Positions 53,929 to 62,456 of a DNA stretch of 64,000 nucleotides are shown piece after piece. Below the pieces are notes generated by a model. It ran no database searches. It saw nothing but the letters and a program-made list of their open reading frames with translations, and had not been told where the DNA came from. How positions within the stretch are numbered: position 1 is the first letter of the stretch; the number at the start of each line of letters is the position of its first letter. Location: assembly GCA_027854065.1 (NCBI GenBank), contig JAQGEF010000005.1, positions 1 through 64,000 on the forward strand. Direction: 5' to 3'. This DNA comes from Polluticaenibacter yanchengensis (lineage in GTDB: Bacteria; Bacteroidota; Bacteroidia; Chitinophagales; Chitinophagaceae). Made by a program: the position numbers and the translations under genes.

Positions 53929-53958
53929 CAATCCGGTTCAAAAAACACCGGTTATATT

Positions 53959-55842
53959 ATGAATTTTTTATTAAAACAATTAAACGCAGATGCACAGGAA
54001 GGTGCTGCGGCAGAAGTTGAAGCTGCTGAGGAAACCGCTACTGCGACAACAAATGCACCTGTGGCAGTAGAAACTGCTCACGATGATTTTAACTGGGATG
54101 TAGACAAACGTAATGTTAGCACTTACAGCAAAGAAGATCGTGAAAAATATGACAAAGTGTATGACGGTACTTTCCAGCAAATTACTGACAACACAATGGT
54201 TAACGGTACTATCGTTGCTTTAACTAAAACTGATGCTGTTGTAAACATCGGTTTCAAAAGTGATGGTTTGATCAGCTTGAATGAATTCCGTGACGCACCG
54301 GTAAAAGTTGGTGATGTTGTAGAAATCATGGTAGTTGAAAAAGAAGACCGCGATGGTAATTTACACCTTAGCCGTAAACAAGCGCGTACTACACGTGCTT
54401 GGGAGCGTATCGTTGAAGCGCACAAAAGTGGCGAAGTGGTTACAGGTTCTGTTACCAGCAAAACTAAAGGTGGCTTGATCGTTGACGTATTTGGTATGGA
54501 AACTTTCTTACCAGGTTCTCAAATCGATGTTAAACCGGTTACTGATTACGATCAGTTTGTTGGTAAAACAATGGAATTTAAAGTTGTTAAGGTTAACGAA
54601 ACAATTAAAAATGCTGTTGTATCTCATAAAGCGCTTATCGAAAGCGATATCGAAGCTCAACGTGCCGAGATCATCTCTAAATTAGAGAAAGGTCAGGTAT
54701 TAGAAGGTACTATCAAAAACATCACTGATTTTGGTGCGTTTATGGACCTTGGTGGCTTAGATGGTTTATTATACATCACAGATATCTCTTGGGGCCGTAT
54801 AAACCACCCTTCAGAGGTATTGAAATTAGACCAAAAACTGAACGTGGTTGTTTTAGATTTCGACGACGACAAAAAACGTATCAGCTTAGGTTTAAAACAA
54901 TTAACGCCACACCCTTGGGATGTATTGCCTGAAACTATTAAAGAAGGTGAAATCGTAAGCGGTAAAGTAGTAAACATTGAAGACTATGGTGCATTCTTAG
55001 AAGTGTTACCTGGTGTTGAAGGTTTAGTACACGTTAGCGAAATTACCTGGGCTAACACTCCGGTAAACGCTAAAGAATTCTTCAAACTTGGCGACGAGCA
55101 TTCTGCTAAAGTGGTTACTTTAGATAAAGAAACCCGTAAAATGAGCTTAAGCATCAAACAAATGACTGACGATCCTTGGAGCATCATCGAGAATAAATTC
55201 CCGGTTGACAGCAAACACAAAGGTATCGTTAAGAACATCACTCCTTATGGTGTGTTTGTTGAGCTTGAAGCTGGTATCGGCGGTATGATCCACATCAGCG
55301 ATCTTAGCTGGTTGAAACGTCTGAACCACCCAAGTGAGTACACTAAAGTAAATGACGAAATCGACGTAATTATCTTAAACATTGATAAAGAAGGTCGTAA
55401 ATTACAATTAGGTCACAAACAACTGGAAGAAGATCCTTGGAACACTTTAGGTGAAACTTTCCCTGTAGGTTCTATCCACGAATGTACAGTTATCAAACGC
55501 GACGATAAAGGCGCTGTTGTTAGCTTACCTTACGGTTTAGAAGGTTTTGTACCTGCCCGTCACTTAGCTAAAGAAGATGGTACTAATATCGCTTCTGAAG
55601 AAACAAACCAATTCGTAGTTATCGAATTCGATAGAAACGAAAAACGTATTGTGTTAAGCCATGCCCGTATTTGGGAGAAAGCTAAACAAGAAGAAGTAGA
55701 AGCTGAGAAAAAAGAGAAAGCTGCAGAAGCTGACGCTACTAAAAAAGCGGTGAAAAACATTCAACAAAAAGTAGAAAAAGCTACTTTGGGTGATTTAAGC
55801 GCTTTAGCTGATCTTAAGAAAAAATTAGATAACGAAGGTTAA
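53959..55842 (+). CDS. rpsA: 30S ribosomal protein S1
   Basis: 627 aa from the ATG at 53959 (MNFLLKQLNADAQEGAAAE), an acidic Ala/Glu-rich start. Six S1 domains: NGTIVALTKTDAVVNIG, TGSVTSKTKGGLIVDVF, EGTIKNITDFGAFMDLG, SGKVVNIEDYGAFLEV, KGIVKNITPYGVFVELE and ECTVIKRDDKGAVVSL. The C-terminus is a charged helix (EEVEAEKKEKAAEADATKK). It delivers mRNA to the 30S subunit. Codon use is highly biased, as expected for a highly expressed gene. Terminator at 55865. Confidence 0.96.
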   Translation: MNFLLKQLNADAQEGAAAEVEAAEETATATTNAPVAVETAHDDFNWDVDKRNVSTYSKEDREKYDKVYDGTFQQITDNTMVNGTIVALTKTDAVVNIGFKSDGLISLNEFRDAPVKVGDVVEIMVVEKEDRDGNLHLSRKQARTTRAWERIVEAHKSGEVVTGSVTSKTKGGLIVDVFGMETFLPGSQIDVKPVTDYDQFVGKTMEFKVVKVNETIKNAVVSHKALIESDIEAQRAEIISKLEKGQVLEGTIKNITDFGAFMDLGGLDGLLYITDISWGRINHPSEVLKLDQKLNVVVLDFDDDKKRISLGLKQLTPHPWDVLPETIKEGEIVSGKVVNIEDYGAFLEVLPGVEGLVHVSEITWANTPVNAKEFFKLGDEHSAKVVTLDKETRKMSLSIKQMTDDPWSIIENKFPVDSKHKGIVKNITPYGVFVELEAGIGGMIHISDLSWLKRLNHPSEYTKVNDEIDVIILNIDKEGRKLQLGHKQLEEDPWNTLGETFPVGSIHECTVIKRDDKGAVVSLPYGLEGFVPARHLAKEDGTNIASEETNQFVVIEFDRNEKRIVLSHARIWEKAKQEEVEAEKKEKAAEADATKKAVKNIQQKVEKATLGDLSALADLKKKLDNEG

Positions 55843-55864
55843 TCCTTAGTTTCTAAATATATTT

Positions 55865-55893
55865 AAAGGCCATCCTGAAAAGGGTGGCCTTTT
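55865..55893 (+). terminator. Terminator of rpsA
   Basis: AAAGGCCATCC (55865-55875) and GGGTGGCCTTT (55882-55892), 11 pairs with one G-T, 6-base loop, then TTTATTG. Confidence 0.85.
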
Positions 55894-55927
55894 ATTGTAA
55901 TTCAGGTATTTGTAAATATCATCTTAT

Positions 55928-56461
55928 ATGATCCGGACGATGCATTGGTATGTTTTACTGTTTGGCATTTTTATGATAAAGTGTAAATCTCATGAACATT
56001 CAATCAGTAAAGTAACTTTGGCAATCGGTGGTTGTGCGAAAGTGAAAAAATGCCCGTTTATGGTTATTGAAATGGATCAGAACGGTAATTACAAGCATTA
56101 TTGCCTGATAGATTGTGATGGGGCAGGACTGTTTACATCTAAAGTTGAGAACAGTGAATGGCAGAAAATTAATATAGATTTATCGATAGCTAAATTGACG
56201 AATATTGATCACCCGTTTGAATTTAACCGGCCTGATGCATATATAGAGATGTTGATGGTCCGAAAAAATGATTCTATTTTAATTAAAGGACATGTATCGG
56301 ATTTACCAGGTGAATTAGAGCGAGTAATCAGTAGAATGTCCCTGTTAAGAAAGCGGATTAAATTGGTTAGTGATATTCGTATTGAAAACCGGGTGTTTGA
56401 TCTATCTATACCAACGTATAATTATTATACACTTTCTTATCCTGTTGATGACAATAAATAG
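55928..56461 (+). CDS. Putative lipoprotein with DUF6438-like domain
   Basis: 177 aa. The N-terminus (MIRTMHWYVLLFGIFMIKC) resembles a lipoprotein signal, but residue -1 is Lys. The region ISKVTLAIGGCAKVKKCPFMVIEMDQNGNYKHYC fits a domain whose hallmark is G-x-C..CP-x3-V-x-I-x4-G (recalled as DUF6438). A later VLLRKRIKLVSDIRIENR-like helix and strand follow. Function unknown. Convergent with the lipoprotein gene at 56485; only 23 bases apart. Confidence 0.75.
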   Translation: MIRTMHWYVLLFGIFMIKCKSHEHSISKVTLAIGGCAKVKKCPFMVIEMDQNGNYKHYCLIDCDGAGLFTSKVENSEWQKINIDLSIAKLTNIDHPFEFNRPDAYIEMLMVRKNDSILIKGHVSDLPGELERVISRMSLLRKRIKLVSDIRIENRVFDLSIPTYNYYTLSYPVDDNK

Positions 56462-56484
56462 TCGGTAAGTAATATTTAACTTTC

Positions 56485-57267
56485 CTACTCCTTTATATTC
56501 TCAATATCTGTGCGAATATCCTGAAGGATTTTATAATTGTCTTTTATCCATTGATTGGATGAGTACTTTTTATAGTTACCATATAAGATTGATTTTTCCA
56601 GGTAGCTATAAGCTATTTTAGCAGTGGAGTCGTTATGAAAAGTGCTAATCCATTGTTTATTTACTTTATCGTAGGGTATGAGACCTATGGCGGACTGGTA
56701 CATTTTTAAAGGACCTTTGGAAAAAGTGAGATTAATGATGTCTTCTTTTCGTTCCAGTGTAGCATTTAATACTTTTGAAGTATGGTCAATGTAATTTATT
56801 AGTTTCAATTTGATGCTATCGCTGGACTCTGCCTGCCCGGATTTTACTTTCCATTGTAAATTGGATGAATAGTAAGGCTCATCCTGTAATTTTTTCAATG
56901 GAACAGATACTTTCTCAAATTTGTATTTTCCTGATGCCTGGCTGGCTATTAGTGTTTTTTTGCCGTTTTTAATCATTTTAATAAGCATGGGTTCTACATT
57001 TCTTCCATAGAGATTTTTGAAAATTACCTTATCTCCATTGTTATTTAATTTCCATTGTCCATAAATGTAGTTGTCATAACCTTTTATAAGGGTAAATGTA
57101 TTATCGGAAAAAAGACTTAAACACTCTTCTGTTTCTTCGTCTTCATATAAATCAGTGCTGGTTGAGTGGGCATACCAGGTACCTAACAAGGCTGTATTAT
57201 TGGGATTAATATTGCATTTGACAAAAAGAAGTGATAGCAGAAAAAGGATGTAAGTTGATCTTTTCAA
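56485..57267 (-). CDS. Hypothetical lipoprotein, lipocalin-like
   Basis: 260 aa. MKRSTYILFLLSLLFVKC, again with Lys at -1 of the cysteine. The next residues, LLGTWYAHSTSTDLYEDEET, then YGQWKLNNNGDKVIFKNLYG, match the GTW..G..W pattern of lipocalin-like domains of Bacteroidetes. The C-terminal half is helical and charged with no recognised family. A possible duplicate of 55928 is excluded by different content. Function unknown. Confidence 0.75.
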   Translation of the reverse strand: MKRSTYILFLLSLLFVKCNINPNNTALLGTWYAHSTSTDLYEDEETEECLSLFSDNTFTLIKGYDNYIYGQWKLNNNGDKVIFKNLYGRNVEPMLIKMIKNGKKTLIASQASGKYKFEKVSVPLKKLQDEPYYSSNLQWKVKSGQAESSDSIKLKLINYIDHTSKVLNATLERKEDIINLTFSKGPLKMYQSAIGLIPYDKVNKQWISTFHNDSTAKIAYSYLEKSILYGNYKKYSSNQWIKDNYKILQDIRTDIENIKE

Positions 57268-57432
57268 GTTTTTCGGTCAAAAATAACAGTTATTTTATAT
57301 TGATAGTTGATTAAGATAGAATTAATTGTCAGATGCCAATTGCTAATGCATTTGATGAAAAACAAATCGGTTGAAAAGGTCCGGATTATTTTTAAAGGTA
57401 TTTAATAGTTGAGTTTTGCAGAACTGTTGAAT

Positions 57433-57547
57433 GGCTGCCGGATGCAGCGGGCGCCGGTTTTGCCGGCGGTACGGAGCATTAGCGGCGTACGGCACTCCGC
57501 AGCAGCCGGAACAAGTGTGGATGAGAAGTTGGAATGATGATAGCCCC
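57433..57547 (-). repeat. Family A dispersed repeat, copy A6
   Basis: On the minus strand GGGGCTAT (57547) to CCGGCAGCC (57433). The core (TCCGGCTGCTGCGGAGTG..) differs from copy A7 only in one small hairpin (GCCGCTAATGC against TCCGGCTAAAGC) and two single bases, so the two share a recent origin. It occupies most of the gene-free 57268-57666. Confidence 0.82.
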
Positions 57548-57638
57548 ATAAAAAACTGATACCAGAATTGAGTACAAGTTGTGGTGATTTTTTATCAAAT
57601 GATAAAAACCAAAATAGCCTTTATCGTATTAAAAGATT

Positions 57639-57646
57639 TACATTTG
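57639..57646 (+). promoter_or_regulatory. -7 element of the DHS-like gene
   Basis: TACATTTG matches TAnnTTTG, 20 bases before the ATG at 57667. Confidence 0.6.
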
Positions 57647-57666
57647 CCATCTAAAATATTGAAATT

Positions 57667-58641
57667 ATGAGCAAAGGCCCAATAAGTCAGTTTGTAGAGC
57701 ATCATTATCGTCATTTTAATGCTGCGGCATTGGTTGATGCTGCTAAAGGTTATGAAACTCATTTATTAGAGGGTGGTAAAATGTTGGTGAGCCTGGCGGG
57801 TGCAATGAGTACTGCCGAATTGGGCGTAAGCCTGGCTGAGATGATCCGCCAGGACAAAATAGCTATTATCAGCTGTACCGGTGCCAACTTAGAAGAGGAT
57901 GTGATGAATTTGGTGGCACACAGCCATTACAAACGTATTCCTAATTACAGAGATTTAACGCCGGAGCAGGAATGGGATTTATTGGAAAACCATTACAACC
58001 GTGTGACTGATACTTGTATTCCGGAGGAAGAAGCTTTCCGCCGCTTACAAAAACATTTGGAGAAAGCATGGAAAGATGCGGAGGCTAAGGGCGAGCGTTA
58101 TTTTCCTCATGAATTTTTATACCAGGTGGTACTTAGCGGCGATCTGGAGCAATATTACGAGATTGACCCTAAGGATAGCTGGATTGTGGCTGCTGCTAAA
58201 AAGAATATTCCGATTATTGTGCCGGGTTGGGAAGACAGTACCACCGGTAATATTTTTGCCAGCTATTGCATCAAAGGAGAATTAAATGTACATACGGTTA
58301 AAAACGGTATTGAGTACATGATGTTCCTTACAGAATGGTATCGCGCGAACAGTGGCGGTAAAGGGGTAGGTTTCTTCCAGATCGGTGGTGGTATTGCGGG
58401 TGATTTCCCGATTTGCGTAGTGCCGATGATGTACCAGGACCTGGAGTGGCATGATGTGCCTTTCTGGAGTTATTTCTGCCAGATCAGCGATAGTACAACT
58501 TCTTATGGTTCTTACTCCGGTGCTGTTCCAAATGAGAAAATTACCTGGGGTAAATTAGATATTCATACACCTAAGTATATTGTGGAAAGTGATGCGACCA
58601 TTGTAGCGCCATTAATTTTTGCGTATGTTTTAGGACTATAA
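57667..58641 (+). CDS. Deoxyhypusine synthase-like protein
   Basis: 324 aa. GGKMLVSLAGAMSTAELGVSLAEMIRQDKI and ISCTGANLEEDVMNLVAHSHY are the NAD-site strings. EDSTTGNIFASYC, FFQIGGGIAGDFPICVVPM and SYSGAVPNEKITWGKLDI keep the catalytic lysine (Lys296 in WGK) found in eukaryotic deoxyhypusine synthase. Bacteria have no eIF5A, so the natural product is unclear; homospermidine-type polyamine chemistry is the usual suggestion. Length matches the bacterial group. Terminator at 58665. Inverted family A copies A6 and A7 flank this gene and the TPR gene. Confidence 0.9.
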   Translation: MSKGPISQFVEHHYRHFNAAALVDAAKGYETHLLEGGKMLVSLAGAMSTAELGVSLAEMIRQDKIAIISCTGANLEEDVMNLVAHSHYKRIPNYRDLTPEQEWDLLENHYNRVTDTCIPEEEAFRRLQKHLEKAWKDAEAKGERYFPHEFLYQVVLSGDLEQYYEIDPKDSWIVAAAKKNIPIIVPGWEDSTTGNIFASYCIKGELNVHTVKNGIEYMMFLTEWYRANSGGKGVGFFQIGGGIAGDFPICVVPMMYQDLEWHDVPFWSYFCQISDSTTSYGSYSGAVPNEKITWGKLDIHTPKYIVESDATIVAPLIFAYVLGL

Positions 58642-58664
58642 GTTTATAAATGTATTTTTTTACG

Positions 58665-58700
58665 GCGTCAATATAAGGTGGTACTTATATTGGCGCTTTT
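58665..58700 (+). terminator. Terminator of the DHS-like gene
   Basis: GCGTCAATATAAG (58665-58677) and CTTATATTGGCGC (58684-58696), 13 pairs with one T-G, loop GTGGTA, then TTTTGTTTTTG. Confidence 0.85.
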
Positions 58701-58805
58701 GTTTTTGTCATTTTTAACAACTTATACTTTGCTTATTATTTAAATTATATTAATTATGTTTTAATTTTACACTATTGCAAAGTGTATAAATAGAGCAAAC
58801 TGAAA

Positions 58806-59333
58806 ATGGTAACACGAACAGAAGAGTTGTATTTAGAGGCAGAAGCAGATATTCGTAACAACAATTTTACCGAAGCCTTCTCTAAATACGAGCAGATAAT
58901 ATACGAAGACCCGGGTTTTGCGCCGGCACATAATTCTATAGGGTGGATGTTCAAAACGCAATTTGATAATTTAGCTAAAGCTGAATTACATTTTCGTGCG
59001 GCTATTAAATTAGATAAGAATTACGCACATTCATATTTCCATCTGTCCAGTTTGCTCCTGGACCTGGAGCGGTTCGATGAACTGGAGATTTTTCTGGATG
59101 ATTGCCTGCAGATAAATGCGATTGATAAGAGTTGGGTTTTTCACCGTTTTGGTGTTATGAACGAATTAAAGCACCATTATAGCAGGGCAATAGATTTTTA
59201 TAAGAAGGCTTTACTGAGTTCTCTGTACAACGAAAAAATCAAAGAATATCAAACGGATATTGAGCGATGCGAAATTAAACTAAGTATTGTACAACCGCAG
59301 TCTAAACCCTGGTTTAGATTTGTAAGGAAGTGA
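58806..59333 (+). CDS. TPR-repeat protein
   Basis: 175 aa. Tandem TPRs: ADIRNNNFTEAFSKYEQIIYEDPGFAPAHNSIGWMF, LAKAELHFRAAIKLDKNYAHSYFHLSSLLLD and YSRAIDFYKKALLSSLYNEK. No signal peptide or catalytic domain; probably a cytoplasmic scaffold. Single gene, followed immediately by its terminator and repeat A7. It overlaps the first base of the terminator stem. Confidence 0.87.
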   Translation: MVTRTEELYLEAEADIRNNNFTEAFSKYEQIIYEDPGFAPAHNSIGWMFKTQFDNLAKAELHFRAAIKLDKNYAHSYFHLSSLLLDLERFDELEIFLDDCLQINAIDKSWVFHRFGVMNELKHHYSRAIDFYKKALLSSLYNEKIKEYQTDIERCEIKLSIVQPQSKPWFRFVRK

Positions 59334-59364
59334 AAATAGCTGCATATTGAATGCGGCTATTTTT
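59333..59364 (+). terminator. Terminator of the TPR gene
   Basis: AAAATAGCTGCAT (59333-59345) and ATGCGGCTATTTT (59351-59363), 13 pairs with one T-G. The T-run runs into TTTGGGGCTAT, the start of repeat A7. Confidence 0.85.
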
Positions 59365-59368
59365 ATTT

Positions 59369-59484
59369 GGGGCTATGGGCATTGGTTATTTTTAGGAACA
59401 TCTGTTCCGGCTGCTGCGGGGTGCCGTACTCCGGCTAAAGCTCCGTACCGCCGGCAAAGCCGGCGCCCGCTGCATCCGGCAGCC
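59369..59484 (+). repeat. Family A dispersed repeat, copy A7
   Basis: GGGGCTAT to CCGGCAGCC. Inner elements: GCCGGCAAAGCCGGC hairpin, CGTAC..GTACCG, GCGGG/CCCGC helix. It is the near twin of copy A6 in inverted orientation, 1.8 kb away. The CGTAC/GTAC stem here replaces GTGC/GCAC of A1 and A5. Confidence 0.82.
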
Positions 59485-59593
59485 CTGGAACGGTTGTAAT
59501 ATTATTGTACCGACATTCTATCCGGAATTTCAGTTTCCGGTTCCTTATTTTAACTTAAAAATGCTAATTTGGCTTTGTAATAATTCAAATTTA

Positions 59594-60247
59594 ATGGATA
59601 AGGTATTGTATGTAATAAGCGGGCTGGGGGCTGATTACCGGGTGTTTAAAAATCTTGATCTGAATGATTGGACTTTGATCCATTTAAAGTGGATGAAGCC
59701 GGAAAAAGATGAGAAAATTGAAGATTATGCACAAAGAATGGCGGCTTTTATAACGCATCCTGATCCGATTATTTTGGGGCTTTCTTTTGGAGGTATGATG
59801 GCAATTGAAATCTCTAAAATTATTACTACCCGTCATGTAATATTAGTGTCTTCGGTAAAAACTTTCAAGGAATTGCCACCATTTATAGCTGCAGCAGGTA
59901 AGCTTGGGCTGCATAAGTTTGCAGTGAAGCCCTTTTTTAAGCCAGGTGCTCCAATGCTGTACCAGGTGATGGGTGTTTCTCTGCCGGAAGATAAAAAGCT
60001 GTTAGATGATATTATTGCAGACGCTGACATGGCGTTTTATAACTGGGCGATTGATAAGATCGTTTATTGGAAAAATGAAGTGGTACCTGGAAATCTTACA
60101 CATATACATGGTAAAAATGATAAGTTAATGGGGAGTAAGTATATCCATGATTTTAATGGAGTGGATGAAGGCGGTCATTTAATGGTTTTAAACAAACCTA
60201 AAGAAGTGGGGGAAATAATATTAAGTACATTGAAGGCTTTATGTTAG
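59594..60247 (+). CDS. Alpha/beta hydrolase
   Basis: About 217 aa from the ATG at 59594 (MDKVLYVISGLGADYRVF); an upstream ATG at 59561 is less likely since it lies in promoter-like DNA. GLSFGGMMAIEI holds the nucleophile Ser, HGKNDKLM the Asp, and GVDEGGHLMVL the His. A short, lidless member. Substrate unknown. The spacing to rnhA (47 bases) allows co-transcription. Confidence 0.87.
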   Translation: MDKVLYVISGLGADYRVFKNLDLNDWTLIHLKWMKPEKDEKIEDYAQRMAAFITHPDPIILGLSFGGMMAIEISKIITTRHVILVSSVKTFKELPPFIAAAGKLGLHKFAVKPFFKPGAPMLYQVMGVSLPEDKKLLDDIIADADMAFYNWAIDKIVYWKNEVVPGNLTHIHGKNDKLMGSKYIHDFNGVDEGGHLMVLNKPKEVGEIILSTLKALC

Positions 60248-60294
60248 CAGGTTTAGTAAAATTCTTTTATTTTGCAGCCCTTTAAAGGAATTTT

Positions 60295-60765
60295 ATGGCG
60301 ATACCTGTAGTAACAATGTACACTGATGGCAGCAGCAGAGGAAATCCGGGACCGGGTGGATATGGTGTTATTTTAATGGCAGGGAATCATAGGAAAGAGT
60401 ATAGTGAGGGTTTCAGGTACACTACTAATAACCGGATGGAGTTGCTGGCTGTTATTAAGGGCCTGGAAGCTCTGAAAATGGAGGGTATTACTGTGAACAT
60501 ATACAGCGATAGCCAGTATGTTGTAAACGCGATAGAAAAGGGTTGGTTAAACGGCTGGATGAAAAATAATTTTGCCGGGGGGAAGAAAAATCCTGATCTG
60601 TGGAAACGGTATTATGCGCTTTCTAAAAAGTTCTCTGTAAAAATGCATTGGGTAAAGGGACACTCTACAAATCCTTTTAACAACCGTTGTGATGAGCTGG
60701 CAACTGCTGCTGCAGATAGTAAAAATTTGCAGGCAGATATCTTTTTTGAATCTGAAAATAAATAA
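60295..60765 (+). CDS. rnhA: Ribonuclease HI
   Basis: 156 aa, normal length. Catalytic residues: Asp in MYTDGSSRGNPGPGGYG, Glu in NNRMELLAVIKGLE, Asp in NIYSDSQYVVNAI and Asp in NRCDELATAAA; the basic handle GWLNGWMKNNFAGGKKNPDLWKRY is present. It cuts RNA in RNA-DNA hybrids. Confidence 0.97.
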   Translation: MAIPVVTMYTDGSSRGNPGPGGYGVILMAGNHRKEYSEGFRYTTNNRMELLAVIKGLEALKMEGITVNIYSDSQYVVNAIEKGWLNGWMKNNFAGGKKNPDLWKRYYALSKKFSVKMHWVKGHSTNPFNNRCDELATAAADSKNLQADIFFESENK

Positions 60766-60880
60766 ACTGGCAGCGTATTAAGAGCCTGGTCCTTACGAGG
60801 CTTGATATATCGGTTGGATAATTCAGATGTCAATAATAAGAATGAATTTAACTCTATGTGATTTCCGGAATACAGATAAA

Positions 60881-60909
60881 AAAACGGCTACAAAATTTGT
60901 AACCGTTTT
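60881..60909 (-). terminator. Terminator of the cupin-like gene
   Basis: AAAACGG (60881-60887) and CCGTTTT (60903-60909), continued inward through TACAAA/TTTGTA, one mismatch. The minus strand has a T-run after it. Confidence 0.8.
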
Positions 60910-60938
60910 AAAGCAAAAACTAATGAAAAAAAGTTTGG

Positions 60939-61841
60939 CTAATTATATGCAGGCTGGCTATTGCCGCCGTTATTTTTATTGACTTTTTGCATGGCTTTTT
61001 CAGCCCGCTTAAATGCGATTTTCTTTTTGTAATTGAACCATTTCTGATCGAACATGGCGCGCATCAGGTCGTCAAATTTTCTGCGGATGGTTACATTAAA
61101 GCCACCTTTCACAATTGTACCGATACTTGCGCCTAATGTACGCACACTTAAACCGAACCCGCCTTCTACGTATTCAATATGGTGCCAGTAGCCACTAGGC
61201 ATAAACAAAGTATCTCCATGTTCCAGTAAACCGGTACAGCCTTCTGCGAATTTTAAGCCCGGGTAAGTATCGTAATCAGGATTATCGATATCTACCGTAC
61301 TGTGTACATTAAATGGTAACCTGTATAATAATTCACTTTGGTCCGGGGCAAATAAGACCACGCGTTTTTTGCCTGCGAACTGTGTTAAGAACACATTGCT
61401 CAGGTCTATATCCTGGTGCATTCTTGTAATAGAACCTGCCGGTCCAAAAAACATGAATGGGATTTTCAGGTATCGTCCTGTAATTTTAGGATATCCGAAA
61501 TCTTTAATTAATTCTGGTTTGTGTTTAAAAACCGGGAACAGGAATAATCTTAGATCTGTTGGTTCTTTTTCTATCAGATCCAGGTATTTATCAAAACGCA
61601 TTTTGGCATGCGCTACTTTTAATGTTTCACTTGGGTTTGCCTGTTTACTGCTAAAAAGTTCGACTTCAATATCGCCCATCGATTGTTTGAAATAATCCAT
61701 GGTCCATTTATCGTAAGCAGGATATTGTTTCCATAATCCGCGTAGTATCACTGGTTTTTGCGGACGCAAATAAGTACTCTCAAACTCTTTCCTCGTTATT
61801 TTGGTAGCATCTACTATTGGTATTTGCTTACTTATGTTCAT
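60939..61841 (-). CDS. Cupin-like (JmjC/FIH-type) putative 2-oxoglutarate oxygenase
   Basis: 300 aa. RPQKPVILRGLWKQYPAYDKWTMDYF is the cupin_8/JmjC opening. GPAGSITRMHQDIDLSNVFLTQFAGKKRVVLFAPDQ has the iron-binding His-x-Asp (HQD), and GDTLFMPSGYWHHIEYVEGGFGLSVR the second His. The facial triad is complete. Substrate unknown; family members hydroxylate proteins or RNA. Basic C-terminal tail. Stand-alone. Confidence 0.88.
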   Translation of the reverse strand: MNISKQIPIVDATKITRKEFESTYLRPQKPVILRGLWKQYPAYDKWTMDYFKQSMGDIEVELFSSKQANPSETLKVAHAKMRFDKYLDLIEKEPTDLRLFLFPVFKHKPELIKDFGYPKITGRYLKIPFMFFGPAGSITRMHQDIDLSNVFLTQFAGKKRVVLFAPDQSELLYRLPFNVHSTVDIDNPDYDTYPGLKFAEGCTGLLEHGDTLFMPSGYWHHIEYVEGGFGLSVRTLGASIGTIVKGGFNVTIRRKFDDLMRAMFDQKWFNYKKKIAFKRAEKAMQKVNKNNGGNSQPAYN

Positions 61842-61933
61842 ACAAGTTAATTTTATGACCGAAACAAAAGTACATTTTATTCCTGCTTTTATTGTAACAG
61901 GAATGTGAAATGTTTTACGAAATGCGAAACCTT

Positions 61934-62272
61934 TTATCTGAGTTTTTCGTTATTCAGATGACGGGTGGCATCCCTGTTTAATTTTTTATCTAAATTTTTC
62001 TGAAATGACTCGGTAAGGTTTACACCTGTTTGATTGGCTAAACAACATAAGACCCAAAGAACATCTGCCATTTCATCGCCTAACTCCCTGTTTTTATCAC
62101 TTTCCTTGAATGATTGCTCGCCGTATGTGCGTACCATTAAGCGGCTTAATTCACCTACTTCTTCCATTAAAATGCCGAGGTTGGTCAGTTCATTAAAATA
62201 CCTGACACCAACGGTTTTTATAAAATGGTCAACTTTATCCTGTGCTTCTTTTATTGTTAATTCCGTGTTCAT
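61934..62272 (-). CDS. MazG-like nucleotide pyrophosphohydrolase
   Basis: 112 aa, the size of a single-domain MazG-like protein. The metal-binding helix LGILMEEVGELSRL (E-E-x-x-E) and the later NRELGDEMADVLWVLCCLA (E-x-x-D) are intact. It probably hydrolyses (d)NTPs to monophosphates as house-cleaning. Followed by the cupin gene after 92 bases, same strand. Confidence 0.9.
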   Translation of the reverse strand: MNTELTIKEAQDKVDHFIKTVGVRYFNELTNLGILMEEVGELSRLMVRTYGEQSFKESDKNRELGDEMADVLWVLCCLANQTGVNLTESFQKNLDKKLNRDATRHLNNEKLR

Positions 62273-62456
62273 ATTTTTATTGAGGTTTTAATAATGCTGA
62301 CAAATTTTGTTTCTAATTTTTTGAAATATTCCAGTCATTTGTATTGTTGAATAGGCTATTATGTGAATACTCTATTTAAAAGCCCGAAAGTGAATTACTA
62401 TATGAATTATTTAAAGTATTAATGTAGTATTATACGGTAAATATTTGTTGATAAAT

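Noticed and set aside
53926..53958. TTG start giving a longer S1 protein
   Set aside because: The codon lies inside the TACTTTTG promoter box; the ATG at 53959 opens the conserved sequence.
57343..57549. 68-aa minus-strand open frame
   Set aside because: Translation of repeat A6.
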